Below, in pieces: positions 41,185 through 53,940 of a DNA stretch of 64,000 nucleotides (the stretch's first letter is position 1; each line of letters begins with the position of its first letter). The position numbers and the translations under genes are program-made. The notes under the pieces are model-generated. The model was not told where the DNA came from. It saw only the letters and a list, made by a program, of their open reading frames with translations, and searched no databases. Source of the stretch: Calliopsis andreniformis (Eukaryota > Arthropoda > Insecta > Hymenoptera > Andrenidae); assembly GCF_051401765.1 (NCBI RefSeq), contig NW_027480449.1:372001-436000 (forward strand), in the 5' to 3' direction.

Positions 41185-43944
41185 GACACTGACACTGCTG
41201 CTGATCCTGACAATGCTCCCGACACTGCTCCTGACACAGCTCCTGACACTGACACTGCGCCTGGCACTGATAGTGCTCCTGACACTGCTCCTGACATAGA
41301 CACTGCTCCTGACACTGACACTGCTCCAGGCACTGCTCCTGACACTGATACTGCTCCTCACACTGCTCCTGGCACTGACACTGCTGCTAACACTGCTCCT
41401 AACACAGACACTGCTGCTGATACTGACAATGCTCCTGACACGGCTCCTGACACAGACACTGCTCCTGACACTGCTCCCGACACTGACACTGCTCCTGATA
41501 CTGCTCCTGACACTGGTCCTGACGCTGACGCTTGTCCTGACACTGCTCCTGAAACTGACACAGGTCCTGACACTGCTCCTGACACAGACACTGCTCCTCA
41601 CACTGCTCCTGACCCTGACACTGCGCCTGAGAATGCTCCTGACACTGCTCCTGACACTGACACTGCTCCAGAGACTGCTCCTGACACTCACAGTGCTGCT
41701 GACACTGCTCCTGACACTGACACTGACACACCTCCTGGCACTGCTCCCGACACTGACGGTGCTGCTGATCCTGAGAATGCTCCTGACACTGCTCCTGACA
41801 CTGACACTGCTCCTGACACTGCTCCTGACACTGACAGTGCTCCTGACACTGCTCCTGACACTGACACTGACACACCTCCTGGCACTGCTCCTGACACTGA
41901 CACTGGTCCTGTCACTGACACTGCTCCTCACACTGCTCCTGACACTGACACTGCTCCTCACACTGCTCCTGACACTGACACTGCACCTGAGAATGCTACT
42001 GACACTGACGCTGCACCTGACACTGCTCCTGTCACTGCTCCTGACACTGACACTGGCACTGACACAGCTCCAGCCACTGACACTGCTCCTGTCGCTGCTC
42101 CTGGCACTGACACTGACCCCGACACTGCTCCTGTCTCTGACACTGACCCTGACACGGCTCCTGACACTGACCCTGCTCCTGACACTGCTCCTGAAACTGC
42201 TCCAGACACTGACACAGCTCCTAACACTGCTTCTGACGCTGACACTACCCCTGACACTGTTCCTAACATTGCAGCTGTCACTGGCACTGCTCCTGACACT
42301 GGCACTGGACCTGACACTGCTCCTGACACTGACACTGCTCCTGCCACTGTTCCTGACACTGCTGCTCACAAAGACACTGCTCCTGACACTGACACTGCTC
42401 CTCACACTGCTCCTGATACTGACACTGGCACTGCTACTGGCCATGCTCCTGACACTGACACTGCTGCTGATCCTGACAATGCTCCTGACGCTTCTCCAGT
42501 CACTGACACTGACACTGCGCCTGACACTACTCCTGAAATAGATGCTGTCACTGACACTTCTCCTGTCACTGCTCCTGACACTGACGCTGCTGCCGATCCT
42601 GATAATGCTCCTGACACTGTGGCCTGTCACTGACACAGCTCCTGAGAGTGCTCCTGACACTGGCACTGCTGCTGTTCCTGAGAATGCCCCTGAATCTGGT
42701 CCTCACACTGACTCTGCTCCTGACACTGCTCCTGGCACTGACACTGTCACTGCTCCTGACACTGACTCTGCTCCTGACACTGCTACTGACACTGACACTG
42801 CTCCTGATACTGACACTGACACTGCTCCTCACACTGCTCCTGACACTGCTCCTGACACTGACCCTGTTCCTGACACTACTCCTGAAACTGCTCCAGACAC
42901 TGACACTGCTCCAGCCACTGACACTGCTCCTGACACTGCTCCTGACATAGGCACTGCTCCTGACACTGCTCCTGACATAGACACTGCTCCTGACACTGCT
43001 CCTGACACTGACACTGCTCCTGACACTGACACTGCTCCGCATACTGCTCCTGGCACTTACACTGCTGCTGACACTATTCCTAACACAGACACTGCTGCTC
43101 ATACTGACAATGCTCCTGACACGGCTCCTGACACAGACACAGCTCCTGACACTGCTCCCGACACTGACACTGCTCCTGATACTGCTCCTGACACTGGTCC
43201 TGACACTGACGCTTGTCCTTACACTGCTCCTGAAACTGACACTGGTCCTGACACTGCTCCTGACACAGACACTGCTCCTTACACTGCTCCTGACTCTGAC
43301 ACTGCACCTGAGAATGCTCCTGACACTGACGCTGCACCCGACACTGCTCCTGACGCTGCACCTGACACTGCTCCTGACACAGGCACTGCTCCTGATACTG
43401 CCACTGACCCTGACACTGCTCCTGACACAGCTCCTGACACTGACACTGCTCCTGACATTGCTCCTGACCCTGCTCCTGACTCAGACACTGCTCCTGACAC
43501 TGCTCCTGATACTGACACTGGCACTGACACTGACCATGCTCCTGACACTGACACTGCTGGTGATCCTGACAATGCTCCTGACACAGCTCCAGTCACTGAC
43601 ACTGACACTGCACCTGACACTACTCCTGAAATAGCTGCTGTCACTGACACTTCTCCTGTCACTGCTCCTGACACTGACGGTGCTGCTCATCCTGAGAATG
43701 CTCCTGATACTGGTCCTGACACTGCTGCTGACACTGGCACTGCTGCTGTTCCTGAGAATGCCCCTGAATCTGCTCCTCACACTGACACTGCTCCTGACAC
43801 TGCTCCTGACACTGACACTGCTCCTAACACTGCTCCTGACACTGACACTACCGCTGACACTGTTCCTAACATTGCAGCTGACACTGACACTGCTCCTGAC
43901 ACTGGCACTGTACCTGACACTGCTGCTGACACTGACACTGCTCC
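41185..43944 (+). repeat. 3.3-kb-spaced block, copy 2
   Basis: This is the counterpart of 37905-40583, longer by 84 bp and carrying a private +1 register break near 42.62 kb. Because copy 1 has the unbroken GCTCCTGTCACT at the matching place, the insertion arose after this duplication, or is a sequencing or assembly error. About 600 bp of other repeat (40.58-41.18 kb) separates the copies. Confidence 0.78.
42619..42625 (+). other. Private +1 register break (GTGGCCT)
   Basis: The string GACACTGTGGCCTGTCACTG replaces GACACTGCTCCTGTCACTG, a 7-base word in place of GCTCCT. It occurs only here. The paired copy near 39.26 kb is unbroken. The open frame moves from frame 1 to frame 2. Confidence 0.9.
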
Positions 43945-44603
43945 TGATACTGACACTGACACTGCTCCTCACACTGCTCCTGACACTGCTCCTGACACTG
44001 ACCCTGTTCCTGACACTACTCCTGAAACTGCTCCAGACACTGACACTGCTCCAGCCACTGACACTGCTCCTGACACTGCTCCTGACATAGGCACTGCTCC
44101 TGACACTGCTCCTGACATAGACACTGCTCCTGACACTGCTCCTGACACTGACACTGCTCCTCACACTGCTCCTGACTCTGACACTGCGCCTGAGAATGCT
44201 CCTGACACTGCTCCTGACACTGACACTGCTCCAGAGACTGCTCCTGACACTCACAGTGCTGCTGACACTGCTCCTGACACTGACACTGACACACATCCTG
44301 GCACTGCTCCCGACACTGACGGTGCTGCTGATCCTGAGAATGCTCCTGACACTGCTCCTGACACTGACACTGCTCCTGCAACTGTTCCTGACACTGCTGC
44401 TCACAAAGACACTGCTAATGACACTGACACTGCTCCTCACACTGCTCCTGATACTGACACTGGCACTGCTACTGGCCATGCTCCTGACACTGACACTGCT
44501 CCTGACACTGCTGCTGACACTGGCACTGCTGCTATTCCTGAGAATGCCCGTGAATCTGCTCCTCACACTGACACTGCTCCTGACACTGCTCCTGACACTG
44601 ACA

Positions 44604-47600
44604 CTGCTCCTGATACTGACACTGACACTGCTCCTCACACTGCTCCTGACACTGCTCCTGACACTGACACTGCTCCAGCCACTGACACTGCTCCTGTCAC
44701 TGACACTGCTCCTGTCACTGACACTGCTCGCCACACTGCTCCTAACACTGACACTGCTCATGTCACTGCTCCTGACACAGGCACTGATGGTGATCCTGGC
44801 AATGCTCCCTACACAGCTCCTGACATTGGCACTGGTCCTGACTCTGCTCCTGACACTGACACTGCCACTGACACTGCCCCTGACCCTGCTCCTGACACTG
44901 CTCCTGGCACTAACACTGCCCCTGACACTGCTCCTGACGCTGCACCTGACACTGACACATGTCCTGACACTGCTCCTGACACTGACACTGCTCGTCACAC
45001 TGCTCCTGACACTGACACTGCTCGTCACACTGCTCCTGACACTGACACTGGTCCTGTCACTGACACTGCTCCTCACACTGCTCCTGACACCGACACTTGT
45101 CCTGACACTGCTCCTGAATCTGACACTGGTCCTGACACTGCTCCTGACACTGACAGTGCTCCTCACACTGCTCCTGACACTGACACTGACACACCTCCTG
45201 GCACTGCTCCTGACACTGACACAGGTCCTGTCACTGACACTGCTCCTCACACTGCTCCTGACACTGACACTGCTCCTCACACTGCTCCTGACACTGACAC
45301 TGCACCTGAGAATGATCCTGACACTGACACTGCACCTGACACTGCTCCTGTCACTGCTCCTGACACTGACCCTGACACTGCTCCTGACACTGACTCTGCT
45401 CCTGACACTGACACTGCCACTGACACTGCCCCTGACCCTGCTCCTGACACTGCTCCTGGCACTGACACTGCCCCTGACACTGCTCCTGACGCTGCACCTG
45501 ACACTGACACTGCTCGTCACACTGCTCCTGACACTGACACTGCTCGTCACACTGCTCCTGACACTGACACTGGTCCTCACACTGCTCCTGACACCGACAC
45601 TTGTCCTGACACTGCTCCTGAATCTGACACTGGTCCTGACACTGCTCCTGACACTGACAGTGCTCCTCACACTGCTCCTGACACTGACACTGACACACCT
45701 CCTGGCACAGCTCCTGACACTGACACAGGTCCTGTCACTGACACTGCTCCTCACACTGCTCCTGACACTGACACTGCTCCTCACACTGCTCCTGACACTG
45801 ACACTGCACCTGAGAATGCTCCTGACACTGACGCTGCACCTGACACTGCTCCTGTCACTGCTCCTGACACTGACACTGACACTGGTCCTGTCACTGACAC
45901 TGCTCCTCACACTGCTCCTGACACCGACACTTGTCCGGACACTGCTCCTGAATCTGACACTGGTCCTGACACTGCTCCTGACACTGATACTGCTCCTCAC
46001 ACTGCTCCTGACACTGACACTGCACCTGAGAATGCTCCTGACACTGACGCTGCACCTGACACTGCTCCTGTCACTGCTCCTGACACTGACACTGCTCCTG
46101 ACACTGACACTGCTCCAGACACTGGTCCTGACACTGCTCCTGACGCTGACACTGCTCCTGACACTGCTCCTGACACTGACACTGCTGCTGATCCTGACAA
46201 TGCTCCTGACGCTTCTCCTGACACAGATCCTGACACTGACACTGCTCCTGGCACTGACAGTGCTTCTGACACTGCTCCTGACATAGACACTGCTCCAGAC
46301 ACTGCTCCTGATACTGACACTGCTCCTGACACTGCTCCTGACACTGACACTGCTCCTCACACAGCTCCTGGCACTGACACTGCTGCTGACACTGCTCCTA
46401 ACACAGACACTGCTGCTGATACTGTCAATGCTCCTGACACGGCTCCTGACACAGACACTGCTCCTGACACTGCTCCCGACACTGACACTGCTCCTGATAC
46501 TGCTCCTGACACTGGTCCTGACACTGACGCTTGTCCTGACACTGCTCCTGAAACTGACACAGGTCCTGACACTGCTCCTGACAGAGACACTGCCCCTCAC
46601 ACTGCTCCTGACTCTGGCACTGCACCTGAGAATGCTCCTGACACTGACGCTGCACCCGACACTGCTCCTGACGCTGCACCTGACACTGCTCCTGACACAG
46701 GCACTGCTCCTGATACTGCCACTGACACTGCTCCTGACCCTGCTCCTGACACTGCTCCTGACACTGACACTGCTCCTGACACTGCTCCTGACACTGACAG
46801 TGCTCCTGACACTGCTCCTGACACTGACACTGACACACCTCCTGGCACTGCTCCTGACACTGACACTGGTCCTGTCACTGACACTGCTCCTCACACTGCT
46901 CCTGACACTGACACTGCTCCTCACACTGCTCCTGACACTGACACTGCACCTGAGAATGCTCCTGACACTGACGCTGCACCTGACACTGCTCCTGTCACTG
47001 CTCCTGACACTGACACTGGCACTGACACAGCTCCAGCCACTGACACTGCTCCTGTCGCTGCTCCTGGCACTGACACTGGCCCCGACACTGCTCCTGTCTC
47101 TGACACTGACCCTGACACGGCTCCTGACACTGACCCTGCTCCTGACACTGCTCCTGAAACTGCTAAAGACACTGACACAGCTCCTAACACGGCTTCTGAC
47201 GCTGACACTACCCCTGACACTGTTCCTAACATTGCAGCTGTCACTGGCACTGCTCCTGACACTGGCACTGGACCTGACACTGCTCCTGACACTGACACTG
47301 CTCCTGCCACTGTTCCTGACACTGCTGCTCACAAAGACACTGCTCCTGACACTGACACTGGCACTGACACAGCTCCAGACACTGACACTGCTCCTGATAC
47401 TGACACTGACACTGCTCCACACACTGCTCCTGACACTGCTCCTGACACTGACACTGCTCCAGCCACTGACACTGCTTCTGAAATAGCTGCTGTCACTGAC
47501 ACTTCTCCTGTCACTGCTCCTGACACTGACGGTGCTGCTGATCCTGAGAATGCTCCTGACACTGCTCCTGACACTGACACTGCTCCTGACACTGCTGCTG

Positions 47601-49880
47601 ACACTGGCACTGCTGCTATTCCTGAGAATGCCCGTGAATCTGCTCCTCACACTGACACTGCTCCTGACACTGCTCCTGACACTGACACTGCTCCTCACAC
47701 TGCTCCTGACACTGACTCTGCTCCTGACGCTGCTCCTGACACTGACACTGTCACTGCTCCTGACACTGACTCTGCTTCTGACACTGCTACTGACACTGAC
47801 ACTGCTCCTGATACTGACACTGACACTGCTCCTCACACTGCTCCTGACACTGCTCCTGACACTGACACTGCTACAGCCACTGACACTGCTCCTGTCACTG
47901 ACACTGCTCCTGTCACTGGTACTGCTCGCCACACTGCTCCTAACACTGACACTGCTCCTGTCACTGCTCCTGACACAGGCACTGATGGTGATCCTGGCAA
48001 TGCTCCCTACACAGCTCCTGACATTGGCATTGGCCCTGACTCTGCTCCTGACACTGACACTGCCACTGACACTGCCCCTGACCCTGCTCCTGACACTGCT
48101 CCTGGCACTAACACTGCCCCTGACACTGCTCCTGACGCTGCACCTGACACTGACACATGTCCTGACACTGCTCCTGAAACTGACACTGGTCCTGACACTG
48201 CTCCTGACACTGACACTGCTCGTCACACTGCTCCTGACACTGACACTGCTCGTCACACTGCTCCTGACACTGACACTGGTCCTGTCACTGACACTGCTCC
48301 TCACACTGCTCCTGACACCGACACTTGTCCTGACACTGCTCCTGAATCTGACACTGGTCCTGACACTGCTCCTGACACTGACAGTGCTCCTCACACTGCT
48401 CCTGACACTGACACTGACACACCTCCTGGCACTGCTCCTGACACTGACACAGGTCCTGTCACTGACACTGCTCCTCACACTGCTCCTGACACTGACACTG
48501 CTCCTCACACTGCTCCTGACACTGACACTGCACCTGAGAATGATCCTGACACTGACACTGCACCTGACACTGCTCCTGTCACTGCTCCTGACACTGACCC
48601 TGACACTGCTCCTGACACTGACTCTGCTCCTGACACTGACACTGCCACTGACACTGCCCCTGACCCTGCTCCTGACACTGCTCCTGGCACTGACACTGCC
48701 CCTGACACTGCTCCTGACACTGCACCTGACACTGACACTGCTCGTCACACTGCTCCTGACACTGACACTGCTCGTCACGCTGCTCCTGACACTGACACTG
48801 GTCCTCACACTGCTCCTGACACCGACACTTGTCCTGACACTGCTCCTGAATCTGACACTGGTCCTGACACTGCTCCTGACACTGACAGTGCTCCTCACAC
48901 TGCTCCTGACACTGACACTGACACACCTCCTGGCACAGCTCCTGACACTGACACAGGTCCTGTCACTGACACTGCTCCTCACACTGCTCCTGACACTGAC
49001 ACTGCTCCTCACACTGCTCCTGACACTGACACTGCACCTGAGAATGCTCCTGACACTGACGCTGCACCTGACACTGCTCCTGTCACTGCTCCTGACACTG
49101 ACACTGACACTGGTCCTGTCACTGACACTGCTCCTCACACTGCTCCTGACACCGACACTTGTCCGGACACTGCTCCTGAATCTGACACTGGTCCTGACAC
49201 TGCTCCTGACACTGATACTGCTCCTCACACTGCTCCTGACACTGACACTGCACCTGAGAATGCTCCTGACACTGACGCTGCACCTGACACTGCTCCTGTC
49301 ACTGCTCCTGACACTGACACTGCTCCTGACACTGACACTGCTCCTGACACTGACACTGCTCCAGACACTGGTCCTGACACTGCTCCTGACGCTGACACTG
49401 CTCCTGACACTGCTCCTGACACTGACACTGCTGCTGATCCTGACAATGCTCCTGACGCTGCTCCTGACACAGATCCTGACACTGACACTGCTCCTGGCAC
49501 TGACAGTGCTTCTGACACTGCTCCTGACATAGACACTGCTCCAGACACTGCTCCTGATACTGACACTGCTCCTGACACTGCTCCTGACACTGACACTGCT
49601 CCTCACACTGCTCCTGGCACTGACACTGCTGCTGACACTGCTCCTAACACAGACACTGCTGCTGATACTGTCAATGCTCCTGACACGGCTCCTGACACAG
49701 ACACTGCTCCTGACACTGCTCCCGACACTGACACTGCTCCTGATACTGCTCCTGACACTGGTCCTGACACTGACGCTTGTCCTGACACTGCTCCTGAAAC
49801 TGACACAGGTCCTGACACTGCTCCTGACAGAGACACTGCCCCTCACACTGCTCCTGACTCTGGCACTGCACCTGAGAATG
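44604..49880 (+). repeat. Long-range duplicated block, copy B
   Basis: This is the counterpart of 13785-18955. It carries the same ordered set of rare words and is 108 bp longer through 18 extra hexamers near 46.4 kb. It begins where GCTCCTGATACTGACACTG is first met near 44.6 kb. It ends at a GCACCTGAGAATGCCCC to GACACTACTCCT switch near 49.88 kb, which looks like a recombination joint. It also overlaps the third occurrence of the shorter block at 16001-20745. Confidence 0.8.
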
Positions 49881-50940
49881 CCCCTGACACTACTCCTGAC
49901 ACTGACACTGCTCCTAGCACTGCTGCTGACTCTGACACTGCGCCTGAGAATGCTCCTGACACTGCTCCTGACACTGACACTGCTCCAGAGACTGCTCCTG
50001 ACACTCACAGTGCTGCTGACACTGCTCCTGACACTGACACTGACACACCTCCTGGCACTGCTCCCGACACTGACGGTGCTGCTGATCCTGAGAATGCTCC
50101 TGACACTGCTCCTGACACTGACACTGCTCCTGCAACTGTTCCTGACACTGCTGCTCACAAAGACACTGCTAATGACACTGACACTGCTCCTCACACTGCT
50201 CCTGATACTGACACTGGCACTGCTACTGGCCATGCTCCTGACACTGACACTGCTGCTGACACTGCTGCTGACACTGGCACTGCTGCTATTCCTGAGAATG
50301 CCCGTGAATCTGCTCCTCACACTGACACTGCTCCTGACACTGCTCCTGACACTGACACTGCTCCTCACACTGCTCCTGACACTGACCCTGCTCCTGACGC
50401 TGCTCCTGAAACTGCTCCAGACACTGACACAGCTCCTAACACGGCTTCTGACGCTGACACTACCCCTGACACTGTTCCTAACATTGCAGCTGTCACTGGC
50501 ACTGCTCCTGACACTGGCACTGGACCTGACACTGCTCCTGACACTGACACTGCTCCTGCCACTGTTCCTGACACTGACACTGACCCCGACACTGCTCCTG
50601 TCTCTGACACTGACCCTGACGCTGCTCCTGACACAGCTCCTGACACTGACACTGCACCTGACACTACTCCTGAAATAGCTGCTGTCACTGACACTTCTCC
50701 TGTCACTGCTCCTGACACTGACGGTGCTGCTGATACTGAGAATGCTCCTGACACTGCCCCTGACACTGACACTGCTCCTGACACTGCTGCTGACACTGGC
50801 ACTGCTGCTATTCCTGAGAATGCCCGTGAATCTGCTCCTCACACTGACACTGCTCCTGACACTGCTCCTGACACTGACACTGCTCCTCACACTGCTCCTG
50901 ACACTGACTCTGCTCCTGACGCTGCTCCTGACACTGACAC

Positions 50941-52440
50941 TGTCATTGCTCCTGACACTGACTCTGCTTCTGACACTGCTACTGACACTGACACTGCTCC
51001 TGATACTGACACTGACACTGCTCCTCACACTGCTCCTGACACTGCTCCTGACACTGACACTGCTCCAGCCACTGACACTGCTCCTGTCACTGACACTGCT
51101 CCTGTCACTGACACTGCTCGCCACACTGCTCCTAACACTGACACTGCTCCTGTCACTGCTCCTGACACAGGCACTGATGGTGATCCTGGCATTGCTCCCT
51201 ACACAGCTCCTGACATTGGCACTGGTCCTGACTCTGCTCCTGACACTGACACTGCCACTGACACTGCCCCTGACCCTGCTCCTGACACTGCTCCTGGCAC
51301 TAACACTGCCCCTGACACAGCTCCTGACGCTGCACCTGACACTGACACATGTCCTGACACTGCTCCTGACACTGACACTGCTCGTCACACTGCTCCTGAC
51401 ACTGACACTGCTCGTCACACTGCTCCTGACACTGACACTGGTCCTGTCACTGACACTGCTCCTCACACTGCTCCTGACACCGACACTTGTCCTGACACTG
51501 CTCCTGAATCTGACACTGGTCCTGACACTGCTCCTGACACTGACAGTGCTCCTCACACTGCTCCTGACACTGACACTGACACACCTCCTGGCACTGCTCC
51601 TGACACTGACACAGGTCCTGTCACTGACACTGCTCCTCACACTGCTCCTGACACTGACACTGCTCCTCACACTGCTCCTGACACTGACACTGCACCTGAG
51701 AATGATCCTGACACTGACACTGCACCTGACACTGCTCCTGTCACTGCTCCTGACAATGACCCTGACACTGCTCCTGACACTGACTCTGCTCCTGACACTG
51801 ACACTGCCACTGACACTGCCCCTGACCCTGCTCCTGACACTGCTCCTGGCACTGACACTGCCCCTGACACTGCTCCTGACGCTGCACCTGACACTGACAC
51901 TGCTCGTCACACTGCTCCTGACACTGACACTGCTCGTCACACTGCTCCTGACACTGACACTGGTCCTCACACTGCTCCTGACACCGACACTTGTCCTGAC
52001 ACTGCTCCTGAATCTGACACTGGTCCTGACACTGCTCCTGACACTGACAGTGCTCCTCACACTGCTCCTGACACTGACACTGACACACCTCCTGGCACAG
52101 CTCCTGACACTGACACAGGTCCTGTCACTGACACTGCTCCTCACACTGCTCCTGACACTGACACTGCTCCTCACACTGCTCCTGACACTGACACTGCACC
52201 TGAGAATGCTCCTGACACTGACGCTGCACCTGACACTGCTCCTGTCACTGCTCCTGACACTGACACTGACACTGGTCCTGTCACTGACACTGCTCCTCAC
52301 ACTGCTCCTGACACCGACACTTGTCCGGACACTGCTCCTGAATCTGACACTGGTCCTGACACTGCTCCTGACACTGATACTGCTCCTCACACTGCTCCTG
52401 ACACTGACACTGCACCTGAGAATGCTCCTGACACTGACAC
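50941..52440 (+). repeat. 1,500-bp unit, copy 1
   Basis: This is the first copy of an exact-period 1,500-bp (250-hexamer) tandem duplication. It starts at TGTCATTGCTCCTGACACTG and ends where the same word string restarts at 52,441. The rare words GTCATT, GGCATTGCTCCC and GACAATGACCCT, and the GTCCGGACACT word, recur at the same offset. One difference seen is GACACAGCTCC here (about 51.32 kb) versus GACACTGCTCC in copy 2. Another is GACACTGCTCC versus GACACTTCTCC near 51.08/52.58 kb. Confidence 0.88.
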
Positions 52441-53940
52441 TGTCATTGCTCCTGACACTGACTCTGCTTCTGACACTGCTACTGACACTGACACTGCTCC
52501 TGATACTGACACTGACACTGCTCCTCACACTGCTCCTGACACTGCTCCTGACACTGACACTGCTCCAGCCACTGACACTTCTCCTGTCACTGACACTGCT
52601 CCTGTCACTGACACTGCTCGCCACACTGCTCCTAACACTGACACTGCTCCTGTCACTGCTCCTGACACAGGCACTGATGGTGATCCTGGCATTGCTCCCT
52701 ACACAGCTCCTGACATTGGCACTGGTCCTGACTCTGCTCCTGACACTGACACTGCCACTGACACTGCCCCTGACCCTGCTCCTGACACTGCTCCTGGCAC
52801 TAACACTGCCCCTGACACTGCTCCTGACGCTGCACCTGACACTGACACATGTCCTGACACTGCTCCTGACACTGACACTGCTCGTCACACTGCTCCTGAC
52901 ACTGACACTGCTCGTCACACTGCTCCTGACACTGACACTGGTCCTGTCACTGACACTGCTCCTCACACTGCTCCTGACACCGACACTTGTCCTGACACTG
53001 CTCCTGAATCTGACACTGGTCCTGACACTGCTCCTGACACTGACAGTGCTCCTCACACTGCTCCTGACACTGACACTGACACACCTCCTGGCACTGCTCC
53101 TGACACTGACACAGGTCCTGTCACTGACACTGCTCCTCACACTGCTCCTGACACTGACACTGCTCCTCACACTGCTCCTGACACTGACACTGCACCTGAG
53201 AATGATCCTGACACTGACACTGCACCTGACACTGCTCCTGTCACTGCTCCTGACAATGACCCTGACACTGCTCCTGACACTGACTCTGCTCCTGACACTG
53301 ACACTGCCACTGACACTGCCCCTGACCCTGCTCCTGACACTGCTCCTGGCACTGACACTGCCCCTGACACTGCTCCTGACGCTGCACCTGACACTGACAC
53401 TGCTCGTCACACTGCTCCTGACACTGACACTGCTCGTCACACTGCTCCTGACACTGACACTGGTCCTCACACTGCTCCTGACACCGACACTTGTCCTGAC
53501 ACTGCTCCTGAATCTGACACTGGTCCTGACACTGCTCCTGACACTGACAGTGCTCCTCACACTGCTCCTGACACTGACACTGACACACCTCCTGGCACAG
53601 CTCCTGACACTGACACAGGTCCTGTCACTGACACTGCTCCTCACACTGCTCCTGACACTGACACTGCTCCTCACACTGCTCCTGACACTGACACTGCACC
53701 TGAGAATGCTCCTGACACTGACGCTGCACCTGACACTGCTCCTGTCACTGCTCCTGACACTGACACTGACACTGGTCCTGTCACTGACACTGCTCCTCAC
53801 ACTGCTCCTGACACCGACACTTGTCCGGACACTGCTCCTGAATCTGACACTGGTCCTGACACTGCTCCTGACACTGATACTGCTCCTCACACTGCTCCTG
53901 ACACTGACACTGCACCTGAGAATGCTCCTGACACTGACGC
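52441..53940 (+). repeat. 1,500-bp unit, copy 2
   Basis: This is the second tandem copy of 50941-52440, with no length change. It ends at 53,940, where GACGCTCCACCTGACACTGC replaces the expected restart. The two copies are almost identical, pointing to a very recent event or an assembly repeat. Confidence 0.88.

Larger units (their letters stand above)
28226..42633 (+). other. Stop-free Ala-Pro/Asp-Thr frame, segment 4
   Basis: This is frame 1, about 4,800 codons from the third shared break to the private +1 break at 42,619, ending Val-Ala-Cys-His-stop. Composition is the same dipeptide ladder throughout, with no start codon of its own. Confidence 0.7.
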
